From contig NZ_CP102247.1 of NCBI RefSeq assembly GCF_024599655.1, positions 3,658,001 through 3,722,000 on the forward strand: a stretch of 64,000 nt of DNA. Direction: 5' to 3'. This stretch comes from Enterobacter asburiae (GTDB lineage Bacteria > Pseudomonadota > Gammaproteobacteria > Enterobacterales > Enterobacteriaceae). The notes under the pieces were generated by a model that was not told where the DNA came from, did no database searches, and worked only from the letters and a program-made list of their open reading frames with translations. Positions 34,379-43,460 of this stretch are shown here, in pieces (positions within the stretch are counted from its first letter, which is position 1; each line of letters begins with the position of its first letter). The translations under genes and the position numbers were made by a program.

Positions 34379-35103
34379 GCATGGTTGAGTTTAGCGCAGT
34401 GTCGAAAAATTTCGGCGCCACTCAGGTGCTGCACGACATCAATTTAAAAATTGACGCCGGCGAAGTGGTGGTGATCATCGGTCCTTCCGGATCGGGTAAG
34501 TCGACGCTGCTGCGCTGCATTAATAAGCTGGAGGAAATTTCCTCCGGCACGCTGCTGGTAGCGGGAATGCATCTTACCGATCCTCACGCTAACGAGTGTG
34601 ATATCCGCCGTGAAGCCGGGATGGTGTTTCAGCAGTTCCATCTGTTTCCCCATCTGACGGCGCTGGAGAATGTGATGTTTGGTCCGGTTCGCGTACGCAA
34701 ACAGAGCAAAGCCGCCGCGCGGGAACAGGCACTCGCGTTACTGGACCGCGTTGGCTTACGCGAACGCGCCAGCCACTACCCATCAGAGCTCTCTGGCGGT
34801 CAGCAGCAACGCGTGGCCATTGCCAGAGCCCTGGCGGTGAAACCGAAAATGATGCTGTTCGATGAGCCGACCTCAGCGCTGGACCCCGAATTACGGCATG
34901 AGGTACTGAAAGTCATGCGCTCGCTGGCCGAAGAAGGCATGACCATGGTGATTGTGACCCATGAAATCGGCTTCGCCCGCGATGTGGCATCGCGGCTAAT
35001 CTTTATTGATGGCGGCACCATTGCCGAAGATGGTCCACCTGATATGCTGCTGAATAGCAGTCGCAATCCACGGCTGAAAGAATTTTTGCAACACGTATCC
35101 TGA
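34375..35103 (+). CDS. Amino-acid ABC transporter ATPase, GlnQ-like
   Basis: A 242-residue ATPase with Walker A GPSGSGKS, signature LSGGQQQRVAIARAL and Walker B MLFDEPTSALD. The FQQFHLFPHLTALENV segment is characteristic of polar amino-acid importers. The ATG at 34375 overlaps the permease stop; the open frame from 34327 lies inside the permease. Completes a GlnHPQ-type importer. Confidence 0.92.
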   Translation: MSMVEFSAVSKNFGATQVLHDINLKIDAGEVVVIIGPSGSGKSTLLRCINKLEEISSGTLLVAGMHLTDPHANECDIRREAGMVFQQFHLFPHLTALENVMFGPVRVRKQSKAAAREQALALLDRVGLRERASHYPSELSGGQQQRVAIARALAVKPKMMLFDEPTSALDPELRHEVLKVMRSLAEEGMTMVIVTHEIGFARDVASRLIFIDGGTIAEDGPPDMLLNSSRNPRLKEFLQHVS

Positions 35104-35109
35104 ACAGAA

Positions 35110-36138
35110 GTGAATGATAACACTATGAAAAAAATCGACATTCGTGGTTCCGCTTTTGCAGTAGGTCAGGCGCTTGGCGCGTTCGGCCGCGAAGCCTGGC
35201 ATGCAAAACTGACGCAAACGGCGTTGTGGCAAACCGTTACCGCCATGAAAGACGCAGAACAGACCCGGAGCATGCGCTCGCTGGTTCAGTCTCAGTATCC
35301 CCTTATCTGGCAGGAACTGGAGGGATTAGCCGAGGGTCTGGAAGCACCGTTTGATGAGGTGTTTGCCTGGAACTGCCGCGGCGATCTGGTGCGCTCGACC
35401 TCTGACGGCTGTACCACGGTAGCGGGAAGCACCGCTGAGGGAGAGCTGATTATTGCGCATAATGAAGACGGTTTCCCACAGCTTCGGCATGACTGCGCCA
35501 TCGTCAGCATTACCCCGGATGACGGCCTGGCGTTTACCAGTTTTGCCTACCCGGGGTCGATTTGCGGACATACCTTCGCCGTAAACGAAAAGGGCGTGGT
35601 GAACACGGTGAATAACATACGCGCTTTGCACCGTCCACGCGGCGTACCGCGTCAGGTATTAGCCCGCGCCGCGCTGAATGCCGCCACGCTGGATGAAGCC
35701 ATCTCCATACTGACTACCGAGCCACGCGCCGGTGCATTTCACCATACGGTGGGACAAATGGGAGACAGCCGACTGTTTAGCGTGGAGGCTACGGGAACAG
35801 GCTGTTCCGTTATGCCGCTGCGGGAGGTTTTCGCCCATGCTAATCACCTTATCCACCCTCAGCTTGATGCGGTTGAGCAGGTGATCACTGACAGCTCCCG
35901 GTCACGCCAGCAGCGGCTAAACGCCTGGCTGGAGACGCAATCTCACCTCGATGGTGCGGCAGCACTGGGTATTCTTTCAGACCAGCATGATCCCGCGCTC
36001 CCGATTTATCGTCTCTCGCCACAGGACCCGGATGAAGAGAACACGCTGGCCACTGCCGTCTTTACACTGAGCACGTCGGACATAAAATGGCAGATATTCA
36101 CTCACGATCGGCAAAAACCCGCTTTAGAGTCTTACTGA
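35110..36138 (+). CDS. C45-family (acyl-CoA:6-APA acyltransferase-like) Ntn hydrolase
   Basis: A 342-residue protein of the C45 peptidase / penicillin-acyltransferase-like family. NCRGDL at about 88-93, DGCTT at 99-103 with the probable nucleophile Cys101, and IIAHNEDG near 115 are the family's three landmarks. Members cleave themselves before the Cys and then hydrolyse or transfer amide-linked acyl groups. No signal peptide, so it acts in the cytoplasm on something the adjacent importer may deliver. The start could be GTG 35110 or ATG 35125; neither has a strong ribosome site. Its stop lies inside the end of the converging GST gene. Confidence 0.82.
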   Translation: MNDNTMKKIDIRGSAFAVGQALGAFGREAWHAKLTQTALWQTVTAMKDAEQTRSMRSLVQSQYPLIWQELEGLAEGLEAPFDEVFAWNCRGDLVRSTSDGCTTVAGSTAEGELIIAHNEDGFPQLRHDCAIVSITPDDGLAFTSFAYPGSICGHTFAVNEKGVVNTVNNIRALHRPRGVPRQVLARAALNAATLDEAISILTTEPRAGAFHHTVGQMGDSRLFSVEATGTGCSVMPLREVFAHANHLIHPQLDAVEQVITDSSRSRQQRLNAWLETQSHLDGAAALGILSDQHDPALPIYRLSPQDPDEENTLATAVFTLSTSDIKWQIFTHDRQKPALESY

Positions 36139-36737
36139 GTCGATTCCGCACCTAATGCGGCCTGCACCGCTGGACGGGCACTGATTTTTTCCCTGTACGC
36201 CAGCAACGCAGGCCAGGGGCTCAGCTCAATGGCGAAGAACCTGGCCCACCCCAGCACGGTGAAAAGATAGGCATCTGCCACGCTGAATGCCGATCCCGTC
36301 AGATAAGCGCTTGTGGAGAGCGTTTCCTGAAGAAAATCGAACCACCTGAACAGCTTCTCGCGAAAAATAGATTTGGCCTCTTCGGGCAGCTCGCGGTTAA
36401 AAAGAGGCGCCGATCCCGCGTGTATTTCGCTGGTGATAAAGTTTAGCCATTCCTGAAGCCGCACTCGCTCCCAGCCGTCTGCACGCGGTGCCAGCCCACT
36501 TTCTGGCTTGAGGTCTGCCAGGTACTGCAAAATGGCTGGCCCCTCGGTCAGGATTTTCCCGTCATCCAGCTCAAGCGCTGCGACATAACCTTTAGGGTTA
36601 ATGGTCAGGAAGTCGCGCCCGTCAGCGGTAAGCTTGCTCCTGTTGTCCACTTTAACCAGTTCAAACTCAATCGCCAGTTCGCGAAGCACGATATGGGGTG
36701 AGAGTGAGCAGGTGTCCGGGGCGTAATAGAGTTTCAT
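36132..36737 (-). CDS. Glutathione S-transferase, bacterial beta class
   Basis: A 201-residue GST. The N-terminal thioredoxin-fold starts MKLYYAPDTCSLSPHI with Cys10, the beta-class active-site residue; the glutathione-binding LTEGPAILQYLAD is at about 63-75. It conjugates or binds electrophiles with glutathione in the cytoplasm. Very similar to E. coli GstA in plan. Divergent from a LysR gene, which may control it; overlaps the converging C45 hydrolase end by seven bases. Confidence 0.88.
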   Translation of the reverse strand: MKLYYAPDTCSLSPHIVLRELAIEFELVKVDNRSKLTADGRDFLTINPKGYVAALELDDGKILTEGPAILQYLADLKPESGLAPRADGWERVRLQEWLNFITSEIHAGSAPLFNRELPEEAKSIFREKLFRWFDFLQETLSTSAYLTGSAFSVADAYLFTVLGWARFFAIELSPWPALLAYREKISARPAVQAALGAESTQ

Positions 36738-36857
36738 AATCTCTCCGTTAAAGCTGTTGAGTGGTGACGATTCAGTTTGAATACACTGTGCTTAAAACCA
36801 ATCACCCTGTAAAATTAATGACTCATAAATTAGCTATTAGCTGAGCTACTGATACCC

Positions 36858-37742
36858 ATGATGAATCTTTTACACTGGCGCTTGCTGGTTGCAGTAGCCG
36901 ATGCCAGTAATATTTCGCGTGCCGCTGAAGAGGTAGGCATGACGCAGTCTGGTGCCAGCCAGGCGATCGCTCAGTTAGAGGCTTCATTAGGATTTGCTGT
37001 ATTCACGCGAGAGCGGCGCCACATCGGCGTAACAGCCCTGGGCGAGCAGGTGGTCAAAGAGGCAAGGAGCATGCTGGCGCGACTGGACGCCATCCGCGTA
37101 CTGGCGGATGAGAGCCGGGGGTTAAGTGGGGGGCGCATTCGTCTTGCCAGTTTCCCTTCAGTGACATCCACGTTTTTGCCCGGACTGCTGCGCGACTTTA
37201 AGCGCCTGCATCCTGAAATCGAGGTTATCGTACTCGAAGGGACGGACCAGGAGGTCGAAGAGTGGCTGGCGGCAGATACGGTTGATCTGGGCGTGGTCAT
37301 GAACCCTGTTCCTGAGCGTGCTGAAGCGGTCTTAGGGCAGGATGCATGGGTCGCGGTGTTGCCAGCCAGCCACCGTCAGGCTCGTTATACACGTACGCGC
37401 GGCATCCCCCTTGAGGAACTGGCAGACCAGCCCTTCGTGCTCGCAACGGGCGGTTGTGCCGTCAATGGAAAAAGCCTGATGGAACAGGCTGGCTTGCAGC
37501 TGTCTGACGTGCGGGTGACCGTCCGCGACTGGATCAGCGCCTGCCTGCTGGTGCGCGAAGGCATGGGCGTCGCGCTGATACCTGAATCCGCCCTGCCGGA
37601 TGAATTACGCGGCTTGTGCGTCGTGCCCGTAGCACCTTCGCTGTGCCGGGCGTTTGGACTGGTTTGTTCGCAGGCGGGCAAATCCTCCCGCGCGACGCAG
37701 GCGTTATTAGAAGGATTGCTCAAAATGAAAAGGTCTGCGTGA
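36858..37742 (+). CDS. LysR-family regulator divergent from the GST gene
   Basis: A 294-residue LysR-type regulator. Winged helix-turn-helix at about 1-60 (ISRAAEEVGMTQSGASQAIAQLEASLG) and an effector domain from about 90. LysR regulators commonly control the divergent neighbour, here the GST. Two adjacent ATGs (36858, 36861) are possible starts. Followed by a REP pair. Confidence 0.88.
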   Translation: MMNLLHWRLLVAVADASNISRAAEEVGMTQSGASQAIAQLEASLGFAVFTRERRHIGVTALGEQVVKEARSMLARLDAIRVLADESRGLSGGRIRLASFPSVTSTFLPGLLRDFKRLHPEIEVIVLEGTDQEVEEWLAADTVDLGVVMNPVPERAEAVLGQDAWVAVLPASHRQARYTRTRGIPLEELADQPFVLATGGCAVNGKSLMEQAGLQLSDVRVTVRDWISACLLVREGMGVALIPESALPDELRGLCVVPVAPSLCRAFGLVCSQAGKSSRATQALLEGLLKMKRSA

Positions 37743-37766
37743 AGGAGTAACCGCGGTGCAAACTGT

Positions 37767-37863
37767 GCCCGGCGGCGCTGCGCTTGCGCGGGCCTACGAT
37801 TCGTGTCGCGGATAGGTTGGTTGGCTGTTTTGTAGGCCGGGTAAGGCGTAGCCGCCACCCGGC
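37767..37863. repeat. REP pair after the LysR gene
   Basis: A diverged left half (GCCCGGCGGCGCTGCGC) faces a good right half ending CCACCCGGC. It occupies the first part of the 295-base gap 37743-38037. The rest of the gap holds no gene I can support. Confidence 0.8.
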
Positions 37864-38037
37864 AATGCCCTTCTGGAAGCCGCCTCGCAAACCTGCAAGC
37901 AACCTTATGTAATTCAGGGGGATCCCTTTCCTTCCCTTTTTCGCCGCCGTAAAGTGCCTGCGTTGCGGCACATCCGTAACCGGGCGTAGGAACCCGTTAG
38001 CATAACATGACGTTTTTTTAGACAAAGAGGATGCTAA

Positions 38038-38493
38038 ATGGCGACTACTCCTGGATTTTCTTACGCGCTCTCTGAGGAAAGCGCAGTTCATCACCTCATC
38101 AACACTTCAATTTCCGATTCTGCGGATCTCTTCGAACTGGCCGATGCCTGTACTGCGTATGTCAGCGTGCTGGTGGAAACTGACGACGCAGTGACGTTTG
38201 CTACGCTCTGTAAGCGATTGCTGGCTGCGCTTAAGCGACTGCGGGAGTGCTGTGATGCCGAACTTCCTTCGTACCTGGTTGAACAGTTGATTGCGGGGGA
38301 AAAGATTACCTCCTGCGTACCGGACTGCTGGCAGGAGACGACGCTGCAGGTAGACTATGCCGTGGCGTTAACGCTGGCAGTGATGGGTGGGACATTGCCT
38401 GTGAGCGTGGCGAAAGATCTCACCGGGCTGCTGCATGATATGGTTTGGTTATTGGCGGAGTTTGTGAAGGAGCCGTATATCACGGCGCACTGA
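38038..38493 (+). CDS. Hypothetical protein
   Basis: A 151-residue protein that I do not recognise. It is acidic and mostly helical by appearance (FELADACTAYVSVLVETDDAVTFATLCKRLLAALKRLREC), with five cysteines and no signal peptide; the hydrophobic stretch near residue 115 is too short for a sure membrane span. AAAGAGGATG precedes the ATG. Stands alone; no neighbour suggests a role. Confidence 0.65.
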   Translation: MATTPGFSYALSEESAVHHLINTSISDSADLFELADACTAYVSVLVETDDAVTFATLCKRLLAALKRLRECCDAELPSYLVEQLIAGEKITSCVPDCWQETTLQVDYAVALTLAVMGGTLPVSVAKDLTGLLHDMVWLLAEFVKEPYITAH

Positions 38494-38664
38494 GGCGGGT
38501 GATGGGAGCCGGAATCTAGCTGGGTAGAAGCATGGTTCCGGCCTTACGCTAACGTTGAATGTCTGCTAAGAGCGAAAAGCGGACATCTTAAGTCGGTTGT
38601 TTTTATTTATACTATTACCTCTATGTAGCCATGTTATATGGCTACATTTATACAGCAGTAAGGA

Positions 38665-39237
38665 TTAGTCTTTTCCTGGACCATAATTGAATTTTGTACC
38701 TTTACCAATGGCGTAAAACTGTCCGCCAGCTACGTAATGGACAGTACGTAATTCATCAGGCGCATCATCAAAAATCCAGTGCCCATTTCTGAAAACGCGG
38801 TCATCACTCCATGCTCCGACAATTTCCCCCATGAACAAGTTGTGCTGTTTTTGATTTTCTACATTAGGTATGACCTTACAGACTAGCCAGCCAGCGCAAC
38901 CTTCAACTAAAGGAAGATCAAACTCTTTCTGATAAAATAGTGGAATTTTACTGTTTTTATCGGGTGTGTCAGAATAACTGTGGCCTCCAGCATATAAAAC
39001 CATTTCCATCTGTTTTACTACTGGAATCTGGACAACGTAATATCCACTTTTTTCTACAAGTCCGCGAGTAAATGCTTGTGGACCTATAAAAGCCATCACT
39101 TTGTTATTACCTACTAACCCCACCCAGGCAGCTGCCATGACATTTTCAATGCCATCATTTTTAGCCGATATCATCGTCGTTGGCCCGACCTGCAATAAAC
39201 GATAGGCTTTGTTTAACTCTACTGGTTGAATTGACAT
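38665..39237 (-). CDS. Flavin-reductase-family (FMN split-barrel) protein
   Basis: A 190-residue protein of the flavin reductase-like domain family. The FMN-barrel pattern is seen in PTTMISAKNDGIENVMAAAWVG (about 19-40), KVMAFIGPQAFTRGLVEKSGYYVVQIP and VEGCAGWLVCKVI. Members reduce flavin or bind FMN for other oxidoreductases. Much AT-richer than its surroundings. Divergent from a LysR gene across 129 AT-rich bases, suggesting a two-gene acquired unit. Confidence 0.82.
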   Translation of the reverse strand: MSIQPVELNKAYRLLQVGPTTMISAKNDGIENVMAAAWVGLVGNNKVMAFIGPQAFTRGLVEKSGYYVVQIPVVKQMEMVLYAGGHSYSDTPDKNSKIPLFYQKEFDLPLVEGCAGWLVCKVIPNVENQKQHNLFMGEIVGAWSDDRVFRNGHWIFDDAPDELRTVHYVAGGQFYAIGKGTKFNYGPGKD

Positions 39238-39366
39238 AATTTTCTCTTTTGAGTTCTGATAAAAAAGTAATACAGATTACTTATTTGATTGTTCGATTAT
39301 ATGACTGGAATAGTTGCAGATTAATTGCTATTATCAAAATACATTATTGCAATTTCCACAACAATC

Positions 39367-40266
39367 ATGAACAAACTTGATGCTCTAAAGTTTTTTATCA
39401 TCGCCTCTGAAACCCTGAACTTCCGCGAAGCAGCCATAAAGCTGTCGGTTTCACCATCAGTAGTAACCCGAACAGTCGCTGAGTTGGAGAAACAGCTTGG
39501 TGAACCTCTTTTCAAACGCAATACTCGGTCGATCTTTCTCACCAGTTTCGGTGAGTTATTTTTACCCCAAGCGAAGCGACTGCTGGAAGATTCTGAAAAG
39601 TTATTTCTGATGGCGAAAGATGATAATGAAATGAAAGGTATTGTTCGTATCACATTACTTCGATTTCCAAATCATGAGCAAATCTTGTATGAACTGTTGA
39701 CTGCACTGCGTCCATATCCTGAGTTATTTATCGACTGGCGTTTAGATATGATGAAACTTGATACTATCGAGCATCGTATCGATATAGGCATACGCGTAGG
39801 GCGAGAGCCTAATCCAAACTTCATCATTAAAAATATCGGGCAAGTTGAACATATTTTGGTTGCATCCCCTGAACTCATTGCGCGCCTGGGAGCACCAACT
39901 GATTTAGAAGATCTTCGACAGCGTTATCCATTTAGTGGTTTAATTAATCCTGAAACGGGGAAGTCATTTGAGTTTATGAGTGACGCTGTGAATACTTTTG
40001 TCCCTCGTCATATTGAGTTTTATACTACAGACCCATACGCCGAAATTCAGGCTGCATTGGCCGGAAAAACGGTTGTACAATCCAGCGATTTTATCTGTAG
40101 GGAGTACTTAGCAAGCGGCCAACTTGTTCCCCCACTGCCAGAACTGCGACAGGAGAAATGGCAATTTTATTTATATCGACCTTATCAGCTGATTACTCCC
40201 AAAAGGGTCACGGTCGTTTTCTCGCTATTAGAAAAAATATTACGCAAATATTTCACATCTAAATAA
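39367..40266 (+). CDS. LysR-family regulator divergent from the flavin reductase
   Basis: A 299-residue LysR-type regulator with a helix-turn-helix at about 1-60 (FREAAIKLSVSPSVVTRTVAELEKQLG). The effector domain begins near residue 90 and resembles the short, CrgA-like branch. ATG 39367 was chosen because it starts MNKLDALKFF in the usual register; the frame opens earlier at 39325. AT-rich like the gene it faces. Confidence 0.88.
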   Translation: MNKLDALKFFIIASETLNFREAAIKLSVSPSVVTRTVAELEKQLGEPLFKRNTRSIFLTSFGELFLPQAKRLLEDSEKLFLMAKDDNEMKGIVRITLLRFPNHEQILYELLTALRPYPELFIDWRLDMMKLDTIEHRIDIGIRVGREPNPNFIIKNIGQVEHILVASPELIARLGAPTDLEDLRQRYPFSGLINPETGKSFEFMSDAVNTFVPRHIEFYTTDPYAEIQAALAGKTVVQSSDFICREYLASGQLVPPLPELRQEKWQFYLYRPYQLITPKRVTVVFSLLEKILRKYFTSK

Positions 40267-40333
40267 TACTTTCCTCAACGTCTGCTTCTGGCACAACACA
40301 GACATTCATACTCACATCTATCACCTTCCCTCC

Positions 40334-41197
40334 CTATCCCCCCACCGCCACGCTCGCCGACAGCCCCGCCACCAGCTCAACCCCCTCCGGCAACCTGTCG
40401 ATATGAATGCGCACCGGTACGCGCTGCGCCAGCCGAACCCAGCTAAACGTCGGCTCGACGTCGGGCAGGCCCAGCCCGCCCGTCTCATCGTTGCTGTCCC
40501 CGATCCCATGTCCGATGCTCTCCACGTGCCCCGTGATGACAGGCTCGTATCCCATCAGCACCACCTGCGCGGCATCCCCGACGCGAATATGGCGCAGCTT
40601 GGTCTCCTCAAAGTACCCCACCACCCAGAAGCTGTGGGCATCGACGATGGCGACCTTTGTCTCCCCCGCCGTCGCGTAGTCTCCGGGCCGCAGCCGCAGG
40701 TGCGTGACGTACCCCGAGACCGGCGCACGGACGGTGGCGTGCGCCAGATTAAGCTCTGCCAGATCCAGCGCGGCCAGCGCGCCGTGATAATTGGCCGCCG
40801 CGACGTTCGCCGCGCTGCCGGTTTGCTGCAAATCCTCGCTCGAAATGGCGTTTTTAATCAGCGTGCGGCGATGGGCCGCATCCTGGCGCATCAGCATCTC
40901 ATGGCGTTTCGACTCGACGTCCGCCTGCGCGCTGACCACCGCCAGCTTAAGCCAGCGCGGATCGATAGCGTAAAGCACATCGCCCCGGTTCACCCACTGA
41001 TTGTCCCGCACGGCCACGCTGATGACCGGCCCGGAGACGTCCGGCGCAATCTGCACCACGTCCGCCCGCACGCGGCCGTCGCGGGTCCACGGCGTTTGTG
41101 CGTAGTGTTTCCACATCATAAATGCCAGAAGCGTAGCCCCCGCGACGACGCTCAGCGTCAGCGCATAGCGAGCCAGTAAAGAGAGAAGTGATTTCAT
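40334..41197 (-). CDS. HlyD/EmrA-type membrane fusion protein, AaeA/YdhJ-like
   Basis: A 287-residue periplasmic adaptor. One N-terminal membrane anchor (about 8-27), a lipoyl-like half starting TRDGRVRADVVQIAPDVSGPV, a short coiled coil (about 75-125) and the second lipoyl half ATVRAPVSGYV. It bridges the FUSC-family pump upstream to an outer-membrane channel. The ATG at 41197 overlaps the small DUF1656 gene stop (ATGA). Last gene of the operon. Confidence 0.9.
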   Translation of the reverse strand: MKSLLSLLARYALTLSVVAGATLLAFMMWKHYAQTPWTRDGRVRADVVQIAPDVSGPVISVAVRDNQWVNRGDVLYAIDPRWLKLAVVSAQADVESKRHEMLMRQDAAHRRTLIKNAISSEDLQQTGSAANVAAANYHGALAALDLAELNLAHATVRAPVSGYVTHLRLRPGDYATAGETKVAIVDAHSFWVVGYFEETKLRHIRVGDAAQVVLMGYEPVITGHVESIGHGIGDSNDETGGLGLPDVEPTFSWVRLAQRVPVRIHIDRLPEGVELVAGLSASVAVGG

Positions 41198-41409
41198 GAC
41201 AATAACCCCAACGCGGTCAGACCCTGCATCAGCAGGAAAAAGGTGACAATCCAGGTTGAAACATCCATCAGCGGGCGAAACGGCAAGCGCCGGTAGAGCC
41301 TGCTGAGAGAGAAAAGCGCGACGAGGCTCAGCGTGCATACCAGCGCCGCGAGGTCGACCGTCAGCAGCCCCGGAATAAAAACGCCGCCGATATTGAGATC
41401 GTTAACCAT
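41194..41409 (-). CDS. DUF1656 small membrane protein, AaeX/YdhI-like
   Basis: A 71-residue protein with two hydrophobic segments (VFIPGLLTVDLAALVCTLSLVALF and WIVTFFLLMQGLTALGL). Such DUF1656 proteins always accompany FUSC pumps and their adaptors (AaeX in aaeXAB, YdhI). It overlaps both neighbours by a few bases. An upstream open frame to 41475 lies inside the pump gene. Confidence 0.88.
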   Translation of the reverse strand: MVNDLNIGGVFIPGLLTVDLAALVCTLSLVALFSLSRLYRRLPFRPLMDVSTWIVTFFLLMQGLTALGLLS

Positions 41410-43384
41410 GGTCTGGCCCCCGTAATGCGCAGTGCAGATCCACCAGCCTGAAGACCAACTGGCGCGTATGTTCATCTGCCGCAGGCAGATGGCGTTCGAT
41501 AAGGGTAACGATGCGTTCGCGTAAGGCGTGGCGGTCTGCGGCGTTTATCCGATGAAAAAGCGCGTCAACCTCCCTGCCGGGCGGTGCGTCACTGCGGCGT
41601 AAATGCATGACCGAAAGCCCCAGACGCAGCGCGTGTAGCAGCCGATCGAGCGCCTGCTCTGGTGCGCTCTCGCTGCGCTGCAGGCGCGGCAGCAACAGGG
41701 CGGTTCGGTCCATCATCAGGTTGATCCAGTACGTTTCATCAACCCGCAGCGTGCCCTTCACGCTGCGGCGAATGTCGCGCTGACACAGGTTCAGCAGACG
41801 CGTGATGGCACCATCCGCCTGCACGGTTTGCAGCAGGCTCATGCTGACGACGGCAAAGCCGGTGGCGGCAAAGAGCGCGATGGCGGTGTTGGCCGCAACG
41901 GCGAAATCTCCGCTGTAGTGCGCCCCCAGCTCGCAAAGAATGGGCAGCGTCAGGGTAATCCCCATCGCCATAAACGTGGTGGGCGGACGCGCCTGAAGCG
42001 ACCCGGCCAGCAGATACGCCGGGGCAAGCACCGCCACCAGCACCGGAAAATCGCTCACCAGCGGCAGCAGCGCAAAGCTGTAGAACAGGCTAATGAGCAC
42101 GCCCCAGAACGAGCCAATGATGTATTTCACGATGTGCGGTGCCGGGGTATCGAAGCTGCCAAACAGCGTGCAGCAGACCCCCAGGATAGACACCGCCGTG
42201 CCGCCATCCGGCCACGCTGAGAAGATCCAGACCAGACAGCCGCTCAGGATGATGGCGAAAGCCCCCAGCGCCGTGCGGGCCGCGGTAAGAGGATCGCGGT
42301 GGAAAACGTAGCCTTTCGCCGCGCGGGTTTGCATCTCCCCAAAGACGGGTTTGGCATGGAGGATGGCCCCGGAAAGACGTTCGCACTGCTGCAACAGCGC
42401 GATAGCCTCCGAGAGGTAGCGAATAAAACTGACCTGCAGCGCGTCGTCAAACGTCTGCGCCTGCGCGGCATACCGATCGATAAAAAGCGCACAGCGGAGC
42501 AGCAGCGCCTCTGCCGTGCTGCTGGCCCCCGCGCCTTCAGCGGCAAGCCAGGCCTGAACGTCCTCCAGCAATGCCTGCACGTCGGCGGGCAGGGCTCCGA
42601 TCGCTGGCAGGCGATCGTGTAGTTCACAGTTGACGATAACCAGCCGCGCCAGCCGGTCGTGGATCGCTTTTCTGGCCTGCCGCACCGGGGCTGAAAGGGC
42701 AAAATCGTACGGAATATGGTGGCTTATTCCCTGCAGGAACTGCAGCGCGAGGGCCAGATGCAGCGGGCCGGAAGCCGCATCGGGTTTACCGGCTATGGTA
42801 TCCGCCACCCGCCCGCGCGCGGCCTGTAGCGTCTGGGATAATTTCGCGTTGAACAGCCCTGATACGCGCGCGGGCAGCACGTAACGGTGAATCAGCGCCG
42901 CGCAGAAAATCCCAATCGAAATCTCCTGCACGCGGACGATGGCGACGTTAAAGATGCCGCCGGGATCGGACACTGCGGGAAAACCAATCAGGCTCGCGGT
43001 GTAGCCCGCCAGCACGAAGGCATAGGCTCGGGGCGTGCGTTCCAGCAGGGAGAGCCACAGGCAGAACGTTATCCAGCCTGTCAGCACCGCGCTGCACAGG
43101 ACTGGCGTATTCGCGAAGGTGGGCACAATCAGAACGGTCGCGTTGGCCCCGACAACGGTACCTGCCAGCCGGTAGAGGCTTCGGCTCAGCGATGCCCCGA
43201 CCGACGTCTGCGACACGATGTATACCGTAATAATGGCCCACGAGGGACGCTCAAGGCCTATCGACAGCGCGAGGTAATAAGCCAGCATCGCCGCGGCAAA
43301 ACTCTTCGCAGAGTAGATCAGCGCGCCCGCATCGTTTCGCAGCGCGGCGGGGATGTGCACGGGATGAGAGAAAATGTTTTTCAT
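41402..43384 (-). CDS. FUSC-family efflux pump, AaeB/YdhK-like
   Basis: A 660-residue inner-membrane protein built as two repeats of about six membrane segments (about 25-175 and 365-520), each followed by a cytoplasmic helical part, as in AaeB (655 aa). AaeB exports aromatic carboxylic acids; the substrate here is unknown. First gene of the operon pump - DUF1656 - adaptor, which differs from the aaeX-A-B order. Divergent from an AraC-type gene, the probable regulator. Confidence 0.9.
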   Translation of the reverse strand: MKNIFSHPVHIPAALRNDAGALIYSAKSFAAAMLAYYLALSIGLERPSWAIITVYIVSQTSVGASLSRSLYRLAGTVVGANATVLIVPTFANTPVLCSAVLTGWITFCLWLSLLERTPRAYAFVLAGYTASLIGFPAVSDPGGIFNVAIVRVQEISIGIFCAALIHRYVLPARVSGLFNAKLSQTLQAARGRVADTIAGKPDAASGPLHLALALQFLQGISHHIPYDFALSAPVRQARKAIHDRLARLVIVNCELHDRLPAIGALPADVQALLEDVQAWLAAEGAGASSTAEALLLRCALFIDRYAAQAQTFDDALQVSFIRYLSEAIALLQQCERLSGAILHAKPVFGEMQTRAAKGYVFHRDPLTAARTALGAFAIILSGCLVWIFSAWPDGGTAVSILGVCCTLFGSFDTPAPHIVKYIIGSFWGVLISLFYSFALLPLVSDFPVLVAVLAPAYLLAGSLQARPPTTFMAMGITLTLPILCELGAHYSGDFAVAANTAIALFAATGFAVVSMSLLQTVQADGAITRLLNLCQRDIRRSVKGTLRVDETYWINLMMDRTALLLPRLQRSESAPEQALDRLLHALRLGLSVMHLRRSDAPPGREVDALFHRINAADRHALRERIVTLIERHLPAADEHTRQLVFRLVDLHCALRGPDHG

Positions 43385-43460
43385 GCCGGGATTATTACCG
43401 GCTTGCAGACCCGCTTAAATACTCTATTCTGTCAAAAAATACCTAAATGTTGCCAGAATC

